DNA from: Capsicum annuum
Lineage: Eukaryota > Streptophyta > Magnoliopsida > Solanales > Solanaceae
Direction of reading: 5' to 3'
NCBI RefSeq assembly: GCF_002878395.1
Contig: NW_025860620.1
Location: 25,269 to 89,268, forward strand
Length of the DNA: 64,000 bases
Positions within the stretch are counted from its first letter, which is position 1; every line of letters starts with the position of its first letter. This document shows, one piece after another, positions 1 through 11,689 of the stretch. The notes below the pieces were generated by a model, which was given only the letters and a program-made list of their open reading frames with translations, was not told where the DNA came from and searched no databases. Made by a program: the position numbers and the translations under genes.

Positions 1-1351
1 TGAATAGACACTGAACTGATTTCTAGACTGTACTAGGATTTACTGAACTTATTACAGATCGTGCTGTCTAACTAAACTGAACTGAGTTCACTGAGTTATA
101 TTAACTAACTGAGCACACTGAATTCTGTTAACTAACTGATTATACTGAATTCTTTAACTGACTGAGTACTACTGGATGTTATATCGCTGAGACTATTCTG
201 AAACTACTTTAAATCTAGGTAAAAAGATAGATTGTTAGGTATTAGATACCCCCTGGATTCAATTACATAACTTGTAAAACATAACATAATCTTGAAAGCA
301 TGATAACTAGACACTGTCACAATTCACCCATTCAGGCATTATAACAAACCCTTGCATGGTATAAACTTGTATACATACTAACATGTCATTATTTCACTAT
401 TTAACTCGCATAAACATTATATCAAATACTTGGGGAGCATGGATTATTTCACATAATAATAGTCAGAACGTAAACATCACGGATACAATAATCTTTTGTA
501 GTTTCAATGGTTTAACATGCTAATCACATAATTCGCCACACATGCTACATAAATTTTATTAGACTTGTAGTAAATCATAGATTGAAATCCAAATCATACC
601 ATGAACGTGAATACAATTAAATTAAATATGAGATTCATGAAAACAATCAACTTGAAGTTTTTAAAAGAGGTTCTTGAACTCTAAGGGTGGAAGGAAACCC
701 TTGGATGAATACCTAACATACCTTGATTGTTAATTCTCTGAAAGTTGTGGTGAATTTCTTGGGGATTGAATCTTGAATTTGATGGGTTAGGGTGTTTTTT
801 TAGAGAATTTGTGAATAATGAGTGAAATTTGCCTTTAGAAAGGCTTAATATCGTGTTTTGGGGCTGATAGAAGTAGGTAAAATGACTTAATTACCCCTCT
901 AAATGCAGAATTAAAGAGCAGAAACCATGCCCTATGATGCGCAGACTGACTCACTACGTCGATGGGGTTGACGCAATAGCTGACACAATGCGTCGATATG
1001 GCGTTGGCTCATTGGAATTTGCACTGGGAGCTATGGAAAAATATCTATTGATGTGATTAGCAACGTGACGTGTCGAGATCGAGTCTATCCACTATTTTGG
1101 ATTCCCAAACATATTTCAAATAAGGTTTGAAAAATCCAAAATAGGCCCGAAGTGACCTATTGATACTCTTGATCATGATTCAATCAATGGATAGATATTT
1201 TAGGGTCCTAAGGGTCAAAAATAAGTTCATGGAAATATGTAGGCCAAAATAAAACTAAGTGTCAATACTTAGCTTAAAATTTTCTTAGTTTGGGGCCTCT
1301 TTTCATGCTATAAAGGACTGAGTTAGGCTTGAAATTTTATGGGGTTTTACA
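1..1351 (-). repeat. Element A 3' LTR, partial
   Basis: It aligns along its whole length with 16420-17755, sharing for example the opening TGAATAGACACTGAACT. On the minus strand it starts TGTAAAACCCC (right end at 1351), next to a polypurine tract. The left part of the LTR, about 1.1 kb by comparison with the other copy, lies outside the window. Confidence 0.9.
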
Positions 1352-1364
1352 ATATCTCCCCGTT
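1352..1364 (-). promoter_or_regulatory. Element A polypurine tract
   Basis: Read on the minus strand this is AACGGGGAGATAT, immediately before the LTR start TGTAAAACC. The same spacing and near-identical tract are seen in B and D. It would prime plus-strand DNA synthesis during reverse transcription. Confidence 0.8.
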
Positions 1365-1639
1365 GGGAACATTCATCCCTGAATGAGACTGGCTAAGCTG
1401 AGAATACTGATAGACTGGGTGTATATATTGAACATGCACAACTGAATCATGATTACATGACTGAAAATACTGATATGCTGTATTTTCATATTGAACACGC
1501 ATAACTGATGCATGACTAAATTCTGAAGACATGATGCATGACTGAGATGTTTCATGAAGGTATACATGATATGAGAATACTATGAAATTAAACTGATATC
1601 AAACTCATAAAGAAAATCTGAACATGAAACTAAGTAAAT
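1365..1639 (-). other. Element A 3' untranslated stretch with CATGCA-type motifs
   Basis: This lies between the integrase stop and the polypurine tract. No coding frame is supported; short frames here are formed by degenerate repeats of GCATGACTGA/TGATGCATGA. Matching motif-rich stretches occupy the same place in B (13039-13227) and D (28260-28576). Confidence 0.6.
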
Positions 1640-2900
1640 TCAAGGAGCACTGTTACCTTCAATTGAATTTAAGTTTGAGGAGAAAAGGTGAGGATACTTG
1701 GTTTGCATATCTGCTTTTTCTTCTTAAGTATATCCCTCAATGGATTGATTCCGCAAAAGAACCTTGACTTATGGAACGTCTTTATTCCTCAGTCTGTGAA
1801 CTTGATGGTCGAGGGTTTGACTGGGATCTCTTCATAAGAGAGGTTGTTCTGAATATCTATACCCTCTATAGGGACTACAATTGTTGGGTCACTTATGCTC
1901 TTCTTTAACAAGGAGACATGAAAAACTGGGTGCACTTAAGCTAATTTTGAAGGCAACTCAAGTTCGTAAGCTACTTTTCTAAAACGGTTGAGAATTTGCT
2001 AAGGACTGACATATCAGGGACTGAGCTTCCCCTTCTTGCCAAACCTCTTCACTCCTTTCATAGGAGAGATTTTCAAATACACATAATCACCAATCTCAAA
2101 CTCAAAATCTTTTCATCAGACATCTTCATACGACTTTTGTTGGCTCTGAGCTGTCTTAAGCCTTTCCCTGATCAGCTGAACTTTTTCTAAGGTATCAAAT
2201 ACCAAGTCAGGACCTACCACTACAACCTCACCCACTTCAAACCAACCAATGGGGGATCTACATCTCCTCCCATAGAGCGCCTCAAATGAAGCTATCTGAA
2301 TGCTGGAATAATAACTGTTATCATATGCAAACTCAATCAAAGGCAAGTGGTCATCCCAACTACCCTTAAAGTCAATCGCACACGCTGTTAGCATATCTTC
2401 TAGAGTCTGGATGGTCCTTTCTTCTTAACCATCCATCTGAGGGTAAATGGTTGTACTAAGGTGAACTTGGTCACTAAGACCCTTTTGAAGGCTTTCTAGA
2501 AATGAGGTAAACTGCGTACCTCTATCTATAATGATGGACAATGAAAATCCATGCAATCTGACCAACTCTCTGACATAGATCTTGGCATAATTCTCGGCTG
2601 AATAAGAGGTATGAACTGGTAAGAAATTAGTTGATTTGGTCATCTTGTCCACAATGAACCAAATCCACTTCTAAGTGGGAATACTGAACCCCTGCATAGC
2701 TCCACTAGGCTTCTGATGCTCGATCTTAACCTACTGACCTGTTGATTACCAGCTACAATCTCTGCTATGTCTTTCTTCATCCCACTGCACCAATAGACTT
2801 TCCATAAGTCACGGTATATCATGGGGGCCCATAGATGAATTGAGTAGAGCGCACCATGCGCTTTTGTAAGAATCTACTGGCTTACGCCATCCACATATGG
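1640..2900 (-). pseudogene. Element A integrase with chromodomain-like tail, decayed
   Basis: On the minus strand this encodes degraded integrase. A zinc-finger region near 2700-2850 has lost its cysteines (the usual CPNC region reads as GNQQ). The catalytic core includes IIIDRGTQF (second Asp kept) near 2510-2530. A further core block LEDMLTACAIDFKGSWDD lies near 2340-2405 (the catalytic Glu is in LED). Then come YGRRCRSPIGWFE at about 2230-2275 and a tail ending YPHLFSSN near 1660-1690, with the stop at 1640-1642. The family integrates element DNA, and the chromodomain tail targets heterochromatin. At least three frames are needed to follow it, so it is non-functional. The identification is firm from the motifs; exact ends are approximate. 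Confidence 0.85.
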
Positions 2901-3149
2901 CAAACATAGTCTACCCTGGCAGCGTAACACACTATCTTCACCTTAGGAGAAAACCTTTACTTTCTGATCTCTGACTAACTCCTTTAGTTTAATGAAACTG
3001 TGATCCCTATCATGCTTTTCTTTCACTTTGGAAAGCAGAGACAATTCCAAACTATTCTGCACCCTTACACTACCCTCTACTAAATCGACTAAGTGGACAC
3101 CTAGCGAGTAAGCTGGTGAACTTCCTGAAATAACTTCTACTTAACATCC

Positions 3150-3610
3150 TCTATGTGAGCAACAGTACCCATAGACATGATACTGAGAGCATCAGTCACT
3201 ATATTCGCCTTGCCCGAATAATATAGAACACCATGTCATGGTCTTTCAACAACTCTAATTACCTCTTCTGACGTAGATTAAGGTCTTTATGAGAAAACAC
3301 GTACTGCAGGCTCTTCTGGTCTATGAACATATCAATATTTACTCCATACAAATAATGCCTCCAAGTCTTTAAGGCAAACATTACAGCTGCTAACTCAATA
3401 TAATGAGTGGGATAGTTCTTTTCATGCGTCTTAATCTATCTAGAGGCATAGGCTATGACCTTACCTCTATGCATCAAAACATACCCAAATCCAACTCTGG
3501 AAGCATCACAATATACCACAAATTCATCTGAACCATTTGGTAGAGTCAAAACTGGGGTTGAAGTGAGTCGAGTCTTTAACTCCTGAAAACTCTTCTCACA
3601 AGAATCTTAC
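3150..3610 (-). pseudogene. Element A RNase H domain, decayed
   Basis: The minus-strand translation gives the expected succession for a Ty3/gypsy RNase H: a VYCDASRVG-like segment near 3500-3530 (first catalytic Asp), YPTHYIELAA near 3390-3420, [12 protein letters not shown] near 3300-3335 and IVTDALS near 3200. The third acidic motif usually reads TDHKSL, and here reads IDQKSL, keeping Asp. In-frame stops are present (for example at the usual ASRQLK position). The enzyme would remove the RNA strand of the RNA/DNA hybrid. Boundaries are approximate because frames change. Confidence 0.75.
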
Positions 3611-4500
3611 TGCTGGAATTTGACTTTCTTCTGAGTCAATCTGTACATGGGGAATGCAATTGACAAGAATCCCTCAACAAACCATCGGTAATAGCCAATA
3701 ACACCCAAGAAACTCCTGATATCTGATAGAGAGATGGGTATGGGATAGTTTCTCACTACTTTAGTCTTTTGAGGGTCAACTCTAATGCCATCAGCGGAAA
3801 TGATATGACAAAGAAAAGCTATTGACCTTATCCAAAATTTGCATTTACTGAATTTAGTGAACAACTGATGGGCTTTGAGGGTTTGTAACACTATTTTGAG
3901 ATGGTCTGCATGATCACTTTTATTGTGGGAGTAGACAAGAATGTCATCAATGAAGACTATGGAGAATATGTCCAAGTACTGCTTGAACACACAGTTCTTC
4001 AAGTCCGTGAAGGCTTCTAGGGAATTGGTAAAACCAAATGATAGGACTAAGAATTTTGTGACCATATCGAGTTCTAAAAGCTATTTTTCAAAATGTCACA
4101 TTCTCTGACTCTAAGATGATGGTAGCCTGATCTGAGGTCTATCTTAGAAAAGTAGTTGATACCCTAAAGTTGGGCAAATAGGTCATCGATTATGAAAAGT
4201 GTATACTTGTTCTTGATTATGAATTTATTTAGCTGATGGTAGTCTATAAACATTCTAAGAGAATCATCTTTGTTTTGTACAAATAGAACTAGTGCACCCC
4301 AAGAGGATACACTGGGTCTGATAAATCCCTGATCTAGGAGATCCTTCAACTATTCTTTTAACTCTTTGATTTTTACTAGAGCCATTAATGGCGGAATAGA
4401 GATAGGCTGAGTATCTGGAAGAAGGTTTATTCCAAAGTTAATTTCCTTCTTGGAAGGGACTCTAGGAAGATCTTTGGGAAACACATTTGGAAATTTACAT
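3607..4500 (-). pseudogene. Element A reverse transcriptase domain, decayed
   Basis: Two longer open pieces carry the domain. The first, 4164-4349, has [10 protein letters not shown], then FIDYHQLNK and IDDLFAQL. The second, 3607-4065 (152 codons), has the catalytic FIDDILVYS, then KCKFW and VDPQK and the connection GYYRWFVEGF. Between them the frame is broken. Nonsense codons sit at 4350-4352 (TAG where the family has Gln before LKDLL) and 4164-4166 (TAG for the Gln of DQLQG). The active-site Asp pair is retained. Both stops recur at the same codons in other elements of this window. Confidence 0.88.
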
Positions 4501-4559
4501 GCTACTAATGTTGACCTAAGATTAGAGGTCTTTGAACTAGAGTCTCGAACTCAAATGAG

Positions 4560-5040
4560 ATGATAGAGACATCCCTTAGATATCATTTTTCTCCCCCTAA
4601 GGTAAGAAATAAACTGACCCCTAAGTGCTGAAGTACTAACCCTCCACTGTAGATACATTCATTTGAAAACTGAAATTAGACAATTTTGTTTCTCCAATCA
4701 ATTGAATAATATCATGAATGAATCAAATCCATGCCATGAATGAAATTAAAATCTGTCATCTCTAGCGCTACTAAGTCTGTTGAAGTAACTTTCTAAGTTA
4801 CCATAATCGGATAGTTCCTCAATACCCGCCGGGCTATGATAGATTTACCCACTGGGGTAGAGACAGAGAAGGGCTACTGAGAAGGGATCTGCTAGAATTT
4901 TAGGACTGACTCCAAAGTCAACAGCTATATAAGGAGTTACAAATGATAAAGAAGCTCCTGGATCTAGCAAAGCATAAATATGTAAATGATAAACTTGTGA
5001 TGTACCAGTGACTACATCATGAGAACTTTACTGATGCTAT
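4560..5040 (-). pseudogene. Element A aspartic protease domain, decayed
   Basis: The minus strand near 4900-5010 encodes YALLDPGASLSFVTPYIA, the retroviral-type aspartic protease active site (D-P-G-A) as used by Tekay elements, followed by VDFGVSPKIL. Frameshifts near 4850-4880 destroy the downstream half. The protease would cleave the Gag-Pol polyprotein. It lies between the gag zinc knuckle and the reverse transcriptase, as expected. Confidence 0.75.
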
Positions 5041-5099
5041 TGGGACTGGAGTGCATAGATTCTGTTTGGGCACTGCAACACTAGTGTCATTGGAAGTGG

Positions 5100-5995
5100 C
5101 ACCCTACTGAATTGGACGACCGAACTGAGTTGGGAGATGATTATGTTGAATCTACGAACCCACCCGAGGACACTCCCTAACCCTATGGCCTGGCTTGACA
5201 GATCTAAAACATACATCACTGCCAGCCCTACAGACACCCCAATGGTTTTTGCCACACTTTTGGCAAAGAGGATTTATTCGGGCACCGCTAACACTACCCG
5301 GGGGTTTAGGGCTTGGTGCCCTATCTTTATTATCGTCTATGAATTTTGGCACTGGAGCACTAGCTGAGGAAGGAGCTGGAACTGAGGATTTTGGGTGGAA
5401 TTAAGAATGATTTCCACCTTCTGACTTATGCTAGGTGAAGTTGAAGCTATTTGTTCTAGCTTTCTTGTTCTCCTTCCTCTTTTCTTATTCTTAGCCTCAT
5501 CTATCTTCTTAGTATGGACCATGAGCCTGGATATGTCTATCTATTTAATAAACATTGCGGTACTACACTCCTTGACAATACTGTTAGACATACTAGACAT
5601 AAACTTACTTATCTTAGATCTTTTATCTGCTACCACATGAGGGGCATATCTATCCAACTGAGTAAACCTGAGAGAGTACTCTTTTGCTATCATATTTCCC
5701 TACTTTAGATTAATAAACTCCAAAATGTTAGCTTTTCTCAACTTTAGTGGGAAGAACCTATCCAAAAAAAAAGTGGCAAATTCTTCCTATTCTATGGGTC
5801 CTGAATTTTTGCCCCTATCTATCTTGCACTACTTAAACTATATATGAGCCAAATATTGCAACTGATATGTAGCTAACTCGGACTCTCACTAGAATTCACC
5901 CCCATGATATTTGTGACTTTCTACACTATGTTAAGGAATTCCTATAGGTCCTCACCTGACTTAGACCCTATAAATGATGGAGGATTCATTCGGGC
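5100..5995 (-). pseudogene. Element A gag, 3' part
   Basis: This is the continuation of the gag that starts at 15083 and is split by element B at 5995/14867. Recognisable pieces are the capsid region near 5560-5990, the basic linker (5337-5522) and a zinc knuckle near 5155-5200 reading CFRSVKPGHRVREC. The CCHC knuckle should be C-x2-C-x4-H-x4-C; here the second Cys is Ser, so RNA binding is probably lost. Several stops and frameshifts interrupt it. Confidence 0.8.
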
Positions 5996-8194
5996 TGTAA
6001 TACCCCATATTTCCCTAGCATAATATAATTCCTAGTGCATGAGTATTCGTATATGAAATTTTTGAAACACTTATTATTTTTTAGTTTAGTACCTGCCATT
6101 TCATAAGATATTGAATTAGCTTTCCAACGATATAAAATTTTTCCAATTCTGATAACCGGGTAAGAAATATGGCAATTTTAAGTTTCTATCATTAAACACC
6201 GTCATTTTACCTATCAGCGCATCGTGGAGAGAGTTAAATAGCAATTGTCAATTTTCTGTGAGGTATCACAATGTTGGCGCGATGCACCATAGGCCAATTT
6301 GGTATTTGTCATTTTCTAGTGTTGTAGCGCGATGCCACCGCTTCGCGGAGAACTTTCAGGTCCTAATCAGTGAAGGATCGCTATTTCCCCGCATCGCGCC
6401 CTAGAACAGTTTCCCAATTGTTAGTTTCTGATGACACAACGTGATAGCACCACGTCACGCCAGGGACCCAAATCAAAAAATTTTCACGAAAATCTAATAT
6501 TTCGTCTAGGGTTAAAGCAGTCTTATCCTATTTTTTTATTAATTTCTACCAAAATTCAAGAGCTTTCTCTCTAAATTACAAACCCTAGCTCTCAAGAAAC
6601 CAAGAGCAATCTCAAGAATTCACCCAAGAACTTTGAGAAATTCATCTGTTAAGGTATGTTAGATGTTCATTCATGGATTCATTTCATCCATGGAGCTCAA
6701 CTAACCTTTTTAATTATAAAGTTATGATCTTTTTAAGTACTTTGATTTTAAATCATGATTTCATCTATTAATCTCCATGAACTTTGATTTAATACCATTT
6801 TATAATGAAGTTATTGTCGTTATTTGATTTCTTATGTTTTAGTGTTATCATTTGTTAAATTAAATCATGACTTAGTGTTTTCCATGATAATTTTATGTCA
6901 ATTATGCCCGTTATTTAGTAATTCTATGATTATTTTAAACCATGAACTGTAAGTGTTTGATAAAATGCCTACAAGACCAATTGATTTAATAAGAGTCTTC
7001 ATGCTATGTCCTTCAATATTTTAGTGTCATGCTACTGCTATTGTTTTGAGTCATAGGGGTAAGATTAAGCACCGGGCGAGGGTAGGGATGGCGGCTTCCC
7101 CGTCAGATAGGCAGAGTCATTAGCAGTAGTCTCTGTACTCCAGAACTGCTTAGCCAGTGTAGGATATGAGTAGTCACCAGTCAAATTAGGCTTGACTATC
7201 TAACAGGGGTCACCCATCAGATCAAGCTTAACACCCTTAGTCCTTTGGACATGATATCAGTTTAGTAGATCCACACAGCCAGTGTTAGTACCAGTGGCAT
7301 AGTATTAACACCCTTCTAACTGGGATTATAGTTTGGATTCCGATTAGCTTAGATTGGGGAATATTGGTTAGATGATACCTCCCACAGCCTCAGACATAGT
7401 CTCAGTCATAGTTCCAGTTCAGTTCTTCAGTCTTAGTATTGGTTGACCAAAGCATAAAGATTCCAGTTATTTATAGTATTTCAGTTTACAGATTTTATCC
7501 AGTTCATGTCATATGCTTGGTCATGCATCCTCAGTGTCTACAGATTTTCATGTATTTTTAATATTTTATAGGCTTTCATGCATGTTTAGTATCTCCAAAT
7601 TTTATTCCCTCTATTTAGTATTCCATACTTTATATGTATATTTAGATAGATCATTACTCCTATTCATGAAACCTTACATGTTAGCCTACCTTATTTAGCA
7701 TACCATTAAATTCAAAGTACTAATCGCATACCTTTCTTTTTCCCTATGATATCTCATAGCATAGGTATTGATGCTCAGTTCACGGATCACCCTTAGACCC
7801 TCAAATTCTTAGCAGTACAGTAGTAGTGGTGAGTCCTCATCATCCGAGGACAAACTATCTTATTTCATGTCTTTATTCGAGTAGTCAGTAGAGTTAGTTG
7901 GGGACTTGTCCCATCAACTCTCATTTAGTCGGTCTTAGTGTCTATTCAGACATTACAGTCAGTTAGTTGTTTAATTTATCAGTACTTTATCAAATTCAGA
8001 CAGTCGTTTTCCTTGATTTATATTTCAATTTATTTTAGATATTTTAAAACCTTCTGGCACTTTAGTTATCCTTCCGCAAATTCATGATTATATTATTCAG
8101 TGCTCACAGTAGGTACCACCTCATGGGTTGGCTTGTGGTTCGTTAGAATTGTAAAAACCATGTAATAATTAGGGGGTACTCTTGGGTTGTTACA
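5996..8194 (+). repeat. Element B 5' LTR
   Basis: Starts TGTAATACCCC and ends TTGTTACA, followed four bases on by the primer-binding site. It is 2199 bp, longer than its 3' partner because 6613-7240 has no counterpart there. Near 7500-7650 it has degenerate short tandem repeats of the CAGATTTTCATG type, also found inverted in the LTR of D. Confidence 0.92.
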
Positions 8195-8198
8195 AACT

Positions 8199-8210
8199 TG
8201 GTATCAGAGC
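8199..8210 (+). promoter_or_regulatory. Element B primer-binding site
   Basis: TGGTATCAGAGC, the exact 12 bases complementary to the 3' end of plant initiator Met tRNA, placed four bases after the LTR end. Confidence 0.92.
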
Positions 8211-8417
8211 CTAAGGTTTTAAAGTGTCTTAGGAAATCTAAAAGTCACGTCGAGTAGAGTCTTGTGCATGGGTGTGTAGCGCACCACACTTATGGACGAG
8301 AGGCTGCAAGGTATTTAGGAAAAGTTTCCCTTCTTTCAAGTATTCATGTTGTGCGAGTGAGCATGAGCTCAAGTTAAACTCTTAGTCTAATCCATTTCTT
8401 CCTTACATTTATAGAAC

Positions 8418-9480
8418 ATGCCTCCCAAGAAGAAATTAAGAAGAACAGGAACTTAGACATCCCCTCATCCCGTCCAAGCATATCTTCTGGACGAGTATAT
8501 CTCTTACACAGAATTCAAGACTGCGTTCACTACTCTAGCAAACTCTGTAGCAGAACAGAATAAATGGCTACCTACTGTTCTGGCCAACCCAGTGACCAAT
8601 ACTATTGCAACTAAAATTTAGGATTTTACCCAAATGAATCCTCCTTCTTTCATGGGATCTAAGTCTGAAGAGGATCCACAGGAATTCTTAGATATAGTTC
8701 AGAATGTCACGGATGCTATGGGGGTGATGTCTAGTCAGAATGTCGAGTTGGCTGCATATCAATTACAGGATGTATCCCATACTTGGTTTAAGTAGTGAAA
8801 AGTTGATAGAGGTATTGATGTAGGGCCTATAGAATTGGAAGAGTTTGCCACAGTTTTCTTGGAAATATTCATTCCATTTGAGTTCAGATAGGCCAAAGTG
8901 TTAGAGTTCATTAATTTAAGGTAAGGTAGCATGAGTGTGAGGGAGTATTCTCTTAAGTTCACTCATTTAGATAGATATTCTCCACATGTGGTAGATTACA
9001 GTAGGTCCAAGATGAGTAAGTTTATGTCTGGTGTATCTGATAGTGTGGTCAAGGAGTGTAGGATTGCAATCCTTATTTATGAGATAGACTTATCTAGACT
9101 GATGGTCCTTGCTTAATAGATAGAGAAGCAAAATATGAAGGAGAGGGAGAGAGTAAAAAAATAGCTAGGACGGGGAGTTTTAATTTTAATCAGCCAAAGT
9201 CAGAAGGTGGTAAATGTCCTCAGTTTTAGTAGAGGTCTTCTGCCCCAGTACCTTCTTCAGATAGTGCCCCAGTACCCAAATTTAGAAACAACAGTTGCGA
9301 TAGGGCACTAGGCTGTAAGTCCTAGGTCAGTGTTGGTAGTTCTTATACCAATCCTTTATGTCAAAAATATTGTAGACACCATCAGGGTAAGTGTAGAACG
9401 GGTAGTAATATGTACTTCGGGTGTGGCAAGCTAGGCCATCGGATTTGGGAGTGTCGGTAGTTGCTTAGAAAGGTAGGTAT
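8418..9480 (+). pseudogene. Element B gag, decayed
   Basis: Begins ATGCCTCCCAAGAAG (MPPKKK), the usual Tekay gag start, but meets a stop after 12 codons. Downstream the capsid region is readable: NPPSFMGSKSEEDPQEF near 8637-8690, AAYQLQDVSHTWF near 8750-8790, and the REYSLKFTHLDRYSPHVV piece in an open stretch 8931-9116. A zinc knuckle at about 9410-9460 reads YFGCGKLGHRIWEC: its first Cys has become Tyr (TAC), so the CCHC is incomplete. Gag would form the particle and bind element RNA. Confidence 0.85.
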
Positions 9481-9599
9481 GCACACCACCAGGGCAAATC
9501 CCATCATTCCTCAGTTCCATTCGACCGCCCAACTCAGTAGGGTGCCACTTCTAATGCTACCAGTGGTCAGCGTTCGACCAAATTATATGCTCTTCAGTC

Positions 9600-9965
9600 C
9601 CATCAAGATTGGGAAAATTCTCCTGACGTAGTTACTGGTACGTTGCAAGTCTTTCACTTATATGTTTATGCTTTACTAGACCATGGAGATTTTCTTTCTT
9701 TTGTAACCCCATATATAGTTGTCAATTTTGGAGTTAGTCCCGAAACTCTAACAGAGCCCTTTTCAGTGCCTACCTCAGTAGGTGTTTCCATCATAGCCAG
9801 GCAGGTAAACAAGAACTATTTGATCACAATATCTTAAAAATTTAGCGTAGTTGATCTCATGGAGTTAGAGATGACAAACTTTGATGTCATTCTCGGCATG
9901 GATTGGCTCCACTCATGCTATGTCTTAGTTGATTGTAGTAAAAAAATAGTTTATTTTTAGTTTCC
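9600..9965 (+). pseudogene. Element B aspartic protease, decayed
   Basis: The open stretch 9643-9837 encodes LLDHGDFLSFVTPYIVVNFG, the protease active-site region, with D-H-G in place of the family D-P/S-G. Further on FDVILGMDWL near 9880-9906 is the conserved second half. The stop at 9835-9837 and the active-site change mean it is not functional. Confidence 0.78.
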
Positions 9966-10079
9966 AAATAAACCAGTCCTTGAATAGATGGTAGTACTAT
10001 AACTCTTAGGGGTCAGTTGATTTCGTACCTTAGAGCCAGAAAGATGATATCGAAGGGGTATATTTACCATCTTGTGTGA

Positions 10080-10980
10080 GTTAAAGACACTGACTCAGAA
10101 ACTACTACTCTTGAGCTAGTCCCAGTAGTAAAAAAATTCTCAGATGTGTTTTCTGAAGATCTTTTCGGAGTTCCACCCAAAAGAAAAATCGACTTCGGAA
10201 TAGACTTTATCCCAGATACTAAGCCTATATCTATTCTGCCATACAAAATAGATCTAGCTAAACTCATAGAGTTGAAAGAATAGTTAAAGGATCTCCTAGA
10301 TAAGGGATTCATCAGACCCACCATCTCCCCATGGGGTGCACCTATTCTATTCGTGTGTTAGAAAGTTGGTTCTCTCAAAATGTGCATAGACTACTGTCAG
10401 TTTAACAAGGTCACAGTCAAGAATAAATATCCACTTTCTAGAATCGATAACTTGTTCGACCAACTTTAGGGTGCCAGTTAATTTTCCAAGATAGACCTCA
10501 GATCAGGCTATCATCATCTTAGAATTAGAGAATGTGATATTCTAAAATAGCTTTCCAAACTCAGTATGGTTACTTAGAATTTCTAGTCATGTTCTTTGGT
10601 CTCACAAATGCCCCAGCAACCTTCATTGATTTGATGACCTGAGTGTTCAAGTAGTACTTGGACATGTTCATCATAGTATTCATTGATGACATTCTTGTTT
10701 ACTTCTGTAGTGAAAAAAATATGCAGACCACCTCAGTGTAGTTCTTTAGACTCTTAGATCTTATCAGTTGTTTGCTAAATTTAGTTAATGTTAATCCTGG
10801 CTAAGATCAGTAGCTTTCCTTGGCCATATTATTTTCGGTGATGGCATTAGAGTTGATTCTCAAAAGATTGAAGCGGTGAGAAACTGTCCTAGACCCATCT
10901 CTCCATCATATATTAGGAGTTTCTAAGGTTTAGCTATCTATTACCATTGGTTTGTTGAAGAGTTCTCTTCTATTGCATCT
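10080..10980 (+). pseudogene. Element B reverse transcriptase, decayed
   Basis: Motifs in order: [12 protein letters not shown] near 10428-10466, [18 protein letters not shown] near 10480-10535, IIVFIDDILVY near 10670-10705 (active site kept), then the connection region. TAG codons replace Gln at 10281-10283 (before LKDLL) and at 10467-10469 (DQLQG). Frameshifts near 10540 and 10600-10740 split it into at least three frames. Confidence 0.85.
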
Positions 10981-10983
10981 CCC

Positions 10984-11620
10984 ATGTCTAGATTGACTCA
11001 GAAGAAAGTTAAGTTTCAGTGGTCAGATTTATGCGAGAAGAGTTTTCAAGAGTTGAAGACTCAACTCACCTCAGCCCCAGTCTTGACTCTACCAGATGGT
11101 TTCGATGGTTTTGTTATGTACTATGATGTATCTAGAGTAGGTTTAGGTTGTGTCCTCATGCATAGAGGTAAGGTCATAGTCTATGCCTTCAGACAGCTTA
11201 AGCCTTATGAGAAGAATTATCCCACTAATGATCTTGAGCTAGCAGTTGTAGTGTTTGCCTTAAAAATATGGAGGCATTACTTGTATGGGGTGCATGTAGA
11301 TGTGTTCACAGATCACAAAAGCCTTCAATATGTGTTCTGTCAGAAAGATTTGAATTTACATCAGTGAATATAGTTAGTGTTATTGAAGGATTATGACATG
11401 AGTGTTCTGTATTATCTAGGCAAGGCCAATGTAGTGGCTGATGCTCATAGTAGATTGTCCATGGGTAGTGTAGCTCATGTTGAGGATGGTAAGAAACAGT
11501 TAGCTCAGGAAGTTCATCAGCTTGCCCGAATAGGTGTCCATTTACTCAATTCAGCAGAACGTAGTGTATGGGTGCAAAGTAGCTCAAAGTCATCTCTTGT
11601 GTTTGAGGTATAGGAAAAGC
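10984..11620 (+). pseudogene. Element B RNase H domain
   Basis: A 127-codon open stretch (10984-11367) covers nearly the whole RNase [26 protein letters not shown] (first catalytic Asp), [13 protein letters not shown] (Glu) and [12 protein letters not shown] (Asp). After one TGA stop it continues in the same frame as LLKDYDMSVLYYLGKANVVADAHSRL (11377 on). The acidic residues are all present, which makes this the best preserved enzyme domain of B. It is preceded by the RT connection and followed by the RNase H to integrase linker. Confidence 0.88.
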
Positions 11621-11689
11621 AGGATAGAGATTCCAGTCTTGTTAAGTTAAAAGAATCAGTCAAAGATTAGAAAGTAGAAGTTTTCTTCC

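Noticed and set aside
1347..1567. Two overlapping His/Tyr-rich short minus-strand frames
   Set aside because: They lie in the repeat-rich 3' untranslated stretch of A and cross the polypurine tract and LTR edge; no homology to element proteins.
5137..5404. Plus-strand frames of 76 and 69 codons
   Set aside because: Antisense of the element A gag zinc-knuckle region.
8199..8210. tRNA-like sequence (iMet match)
   Set aside because: Only the 12-base primer-binding complement is present; there is no cloverleaf. The same holds for the other primer sites.
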